From contig JAISRV010000322.1 in assembly GCA_031273445.1 (NCBI GenBank), forward strand, positions 1 through 17,420: DNA of 17,420 bases, written 5' to 3'. This document shows, piece by piece, positions 15,861-17,420 of the stretch. How positions within the stretch are numbered: the stretch's first letter is position 1; every line of letters starts with the position of its first letter. The notes beneath the pieces were generated by a model. The model saw only the letters and a program-made list of their open reading frames with translations, did not search any database and was not told where the DNA came from. This stretch comes from Candidatus Adiutrix sp. (GTDB lineage: Bacteria; Desulfobacterota; Desulfarculia; Adiutricales; Adiutricaceae). Made by a program: the position numbers and the translations under genes.

Positions 15861-17420
15861 TGAATCTCTTTTCTGAAAAACGCGTGACGGTCATTATGCG
15901 CCCGCGGCAGGAAGGCTTTCAATTCGGGTTGCCGCTCCATATGGCGGATATGCAGCACGCCGCGGCTGGAAAGTATGCGCCGCATTTCCCGCAGGGCGAA
16001 CTCGGGGTTCGCATAGGCGCCGTCGGCGCAATCCCAGACCACCAGACCACAGGCGCCGTCCGCCTCAGGGATATTGCCGGGGTCGGCGAATTCCGCGCCA
16101 TAACCGGCCTCACCAGCGGCTGATATTTCCATCGGGCTCAAAGCCAGGGCATAGATTTGCGTCTTATGCCCGTTTTTTACGTATTCCAGGCATTCATCAT
16201 GGTCATAACGGCCGATGAAAACAATTTTTTCCGGATTGGCCGGTTCCCAGGCTTCACAGGCGGACCAGGTCCATTTATGGCTCCAGGAATCAACAATGGC
16301 TTCCAGCTCGCCGCTGAGGCCGCCCATAACCATTTCCGGGCTCAAGGCCGACAGGCAGGGCGGCGGCGCTTCAGAGCCGCGCAGACATTTTGTCCTCCAG
16401 TCGTCAACCACCCATTCACACCAAATGGGGCAGGCTCTGGCGCTTAGATTTATATTATTGGGGTAGCCAAAAAAATCCGGGCTAGTGGGCCCGAAGAAAA
16501 CCGCCGATTTCCCATTCAAAGCCTGCTTCATATGCACCATGCCCGCTTCGCCGTCAATATGCAGAGCGGAGAATTTCAGCAGAATTTTGAGTTCCTCAAA
16601 ATTTGTGCGGCCGCGTAAATCCAGATCCACGCCCTTAATTTCAGATTCGCCGGTCAAGCCTTCCCCCAGCAGAACCAGTTTAAGCCGCGGAAATTTTATT
16701 TTAATTAATTCAACCAGCCCATTATAATAAGGCAAGGGCCAAAGACGCATGTCTTTCTGGCTGAGGCCCTTATTGACCCCCCGCTGCAAAGTGATATAGG
16801 GTTTGTCGCTCAAGCCGTTGAGTCGCAAGATCCCAAAATGGTTATAGTTCAAAATCATCAAGGCCTTGCCGGCGCCGCTCATTTTTAAAAGGCCTGTTAT
16901 ATCGCACTGGGTGCGGCGATTTCGGCCATTGGCCAGCGAATACATTATTCCGCCCAATTCATCATAATCAGGTCTATCATCAACTATCCATTGTTTATAA
17001 GGGAAAGCCTCAAGACGGTCTATCAGTTTTTTCAAATTTGGCGAACATTCGCTGATTTTAGCTCTGTTCCAATACCTAACCCGCGGGACGCGCCTTAAAT
17101 CAAAAAAAGCGTCAATTTGTAGGGCATTGCTGGCCTCGGCTATATCATAGCATTGATAAAATCTGATCACTGAACCAATAAATGGATAGCCATAAAAAAC
17201 GGATTGCATAACTTTATAACCAGCGCCGGCAAACAGATGAAACACGCAAGGTTTTTCCATATATTTATATAATTCTTTCAAGTAATTAGCGTCTATGACA
17301 AAATCGCCTATCCCCCCCGTCATTCTTACGGCAATGTTGATGGCTTCAGGATTGCCGGCGGCGATTACGGGACGAAGAGTGGCCAGCCGTTCCGTAAGCA
17401 GCCGATCAAGGGCGAGCTTT
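15857..17420 (-). CDS. Fusion: GT9-type glycosyltransferase + methyltransferase-like domain, partial (5' end beyond right edge)
   Basis: The frame is open from 17420 to its stop at 15857, so 520 residues are visible and the N-terminus is missing. An ATG at 17323 is internal: the conserved N-terminal GT9 strand reads INIAVRMTGGIGDFVID across it. The GT9 donor motif appears later as HIDGEAGMVHMKQALNGK, then SAVFFGPTSPDFFG. After about visible residue 395 comes a methyltransferase-like module, IVFIGRYDHDECLEYVKNG, with NPEFALREMRRILSSRGVLHI as its motif V-VI, but no GxGxG loop. The same 'GRYD' module heads the fusion gene at 10502. The GT9 part is AT-rich (line 17161-17220, 19/60 GC) and the module GC-rich (lines 15961-16080, 81/120 GC). 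A seven-G run (17312-17318) lies in the GGIGD codons. Probable glycan transferase and first visible gene of the operon. Confidence 0.85.
   Translation of the reverse strand, partial: KLALDRLLTERLATLRPVIAAGNPEAINIAVRMTGGIGDFVIDANYLKELYKYMEKPCVFHLFAGAGYKVMQSVFYGYPFIGSVIRFYQCYDIAEASNALQIDAFFDLRRVPRVRYWNRAKISECSPNLKKLIDRLEAFPYKQWIVDDRPDYDELGGIMYSLANGRNRRTQCDITGLLKMSGAGKALMILNYNHFGILRLNGLSDKPYITLQRGVNKGLSQKDMRLWPLPYYNGLVELIKIKFPRLKLVLLGEGLTGESEIKGVDLDLRGRTNFEELKILLKFSALHIDGEAGMVHMKQALNGKSAVFFGPTSPDFFGYPNNINLSARACPIWCEWVVDDWRTKCLRGSEAPPPCLSALSPEMVMGGLSGELEAIVDSWSHKWTWSACEAWEPANPEKIVFIGRYDHDECLEYVKNGHKTQIYALALSPMEISAAGEAGYGAEFADPGNIPEADGACGLVVWDCADGAYANPEFALREMRRILSSRGVLHIRHMERQPELKAFLPRAHNDRHAFFRKEIQ

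Noticed and set aside
1..17420. CRISPR array, tRNA or rRNA genes, insertion sequences
   Set aside because: No regularly spaced direct repeats, cloverleaf or CCA-end sequence, rRNA-like block or transposase-like frame was seen by reading. A tool search would be more sensitive.

Overview
The window looks like a GC-rich, Gram-negative bacterial chromosome. The style (many radical SAM enzymes, LPS-type GT9 glycosyltransferases, Ala/Gly/Pro-rich proteins) suggests an anaerobic or microaerobic Desulfobacterota-like lineage. That placement is an inference from style only; no marker gene fixes it. No RNA gene, insertion sequence or CRISPR array was recognised.

Left part (1-4577) looks like ordinary chromosome. 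On the minus strand lie a long-form biosynthetic threonine dehydratase (ilvA) and, overlapping it by ATGA, a class I SAM methyltransferase cut by the left edge. A 289-bp non-coding gap holds inverted repeats and a good sigma70-type promoter. From that gap two tandem EamA/DMT-family exporters run on the plus strand. They end 13 bp from the last gene of the next block, which is convergent.

Right part (4591-17420) is one long minus-strand gene train with overlaps or short gaps, apparently a single operon whose promoter is beyond the right edge. In transcription order it encodes: a GT9-type glycosyltransferase fused to a methyltransferase-like domain (5' end off the window); a TylF-like methyltransferase; a B12-binding-domain radical SAM enzyme with a zinc ribbon and a C-terminal Rossmann-like domain; a second GT9 glycosyltransferase; a methyltransferase-like/DUF115 (MptE/Maf-like) fusion; a CMP-sugar cytidylyltransferase/RraA-aldolase-like fusion; a B12-binding radical SAM enzyme split into two reading frames by an apparent one-base shift; a third B12-binding radical SAM enzyme; a second TylF-like methyltransferase; and a class I methyltransferase. 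The best overall reading is a surface-glycan or flagellin-glycosylation island: an acidic sugar is made and CMP-activated, transferred by Maf/GT9-type enzymes, and decorated by O-methylation (TylF) and perhaps C-methylation or another radical modification (B12 radical SAM).

The island is mosaic in base composition. Hand-counted 60-base lines run from about 32-40% GC (several in the radical SAM, TylF and DUF115 parts) to 67-78% GC. Two genes change composition inside the reading frame, near domain boundaries, which points to module shuffling. The most interesting items are the cytidylyltransferase-RraA fusion, the mosaic methyltransferase-DUF115 fusion, a 'GRYD' methyltransferase-like module present in two different fusions, and the frame-split radical SAM enzyme.
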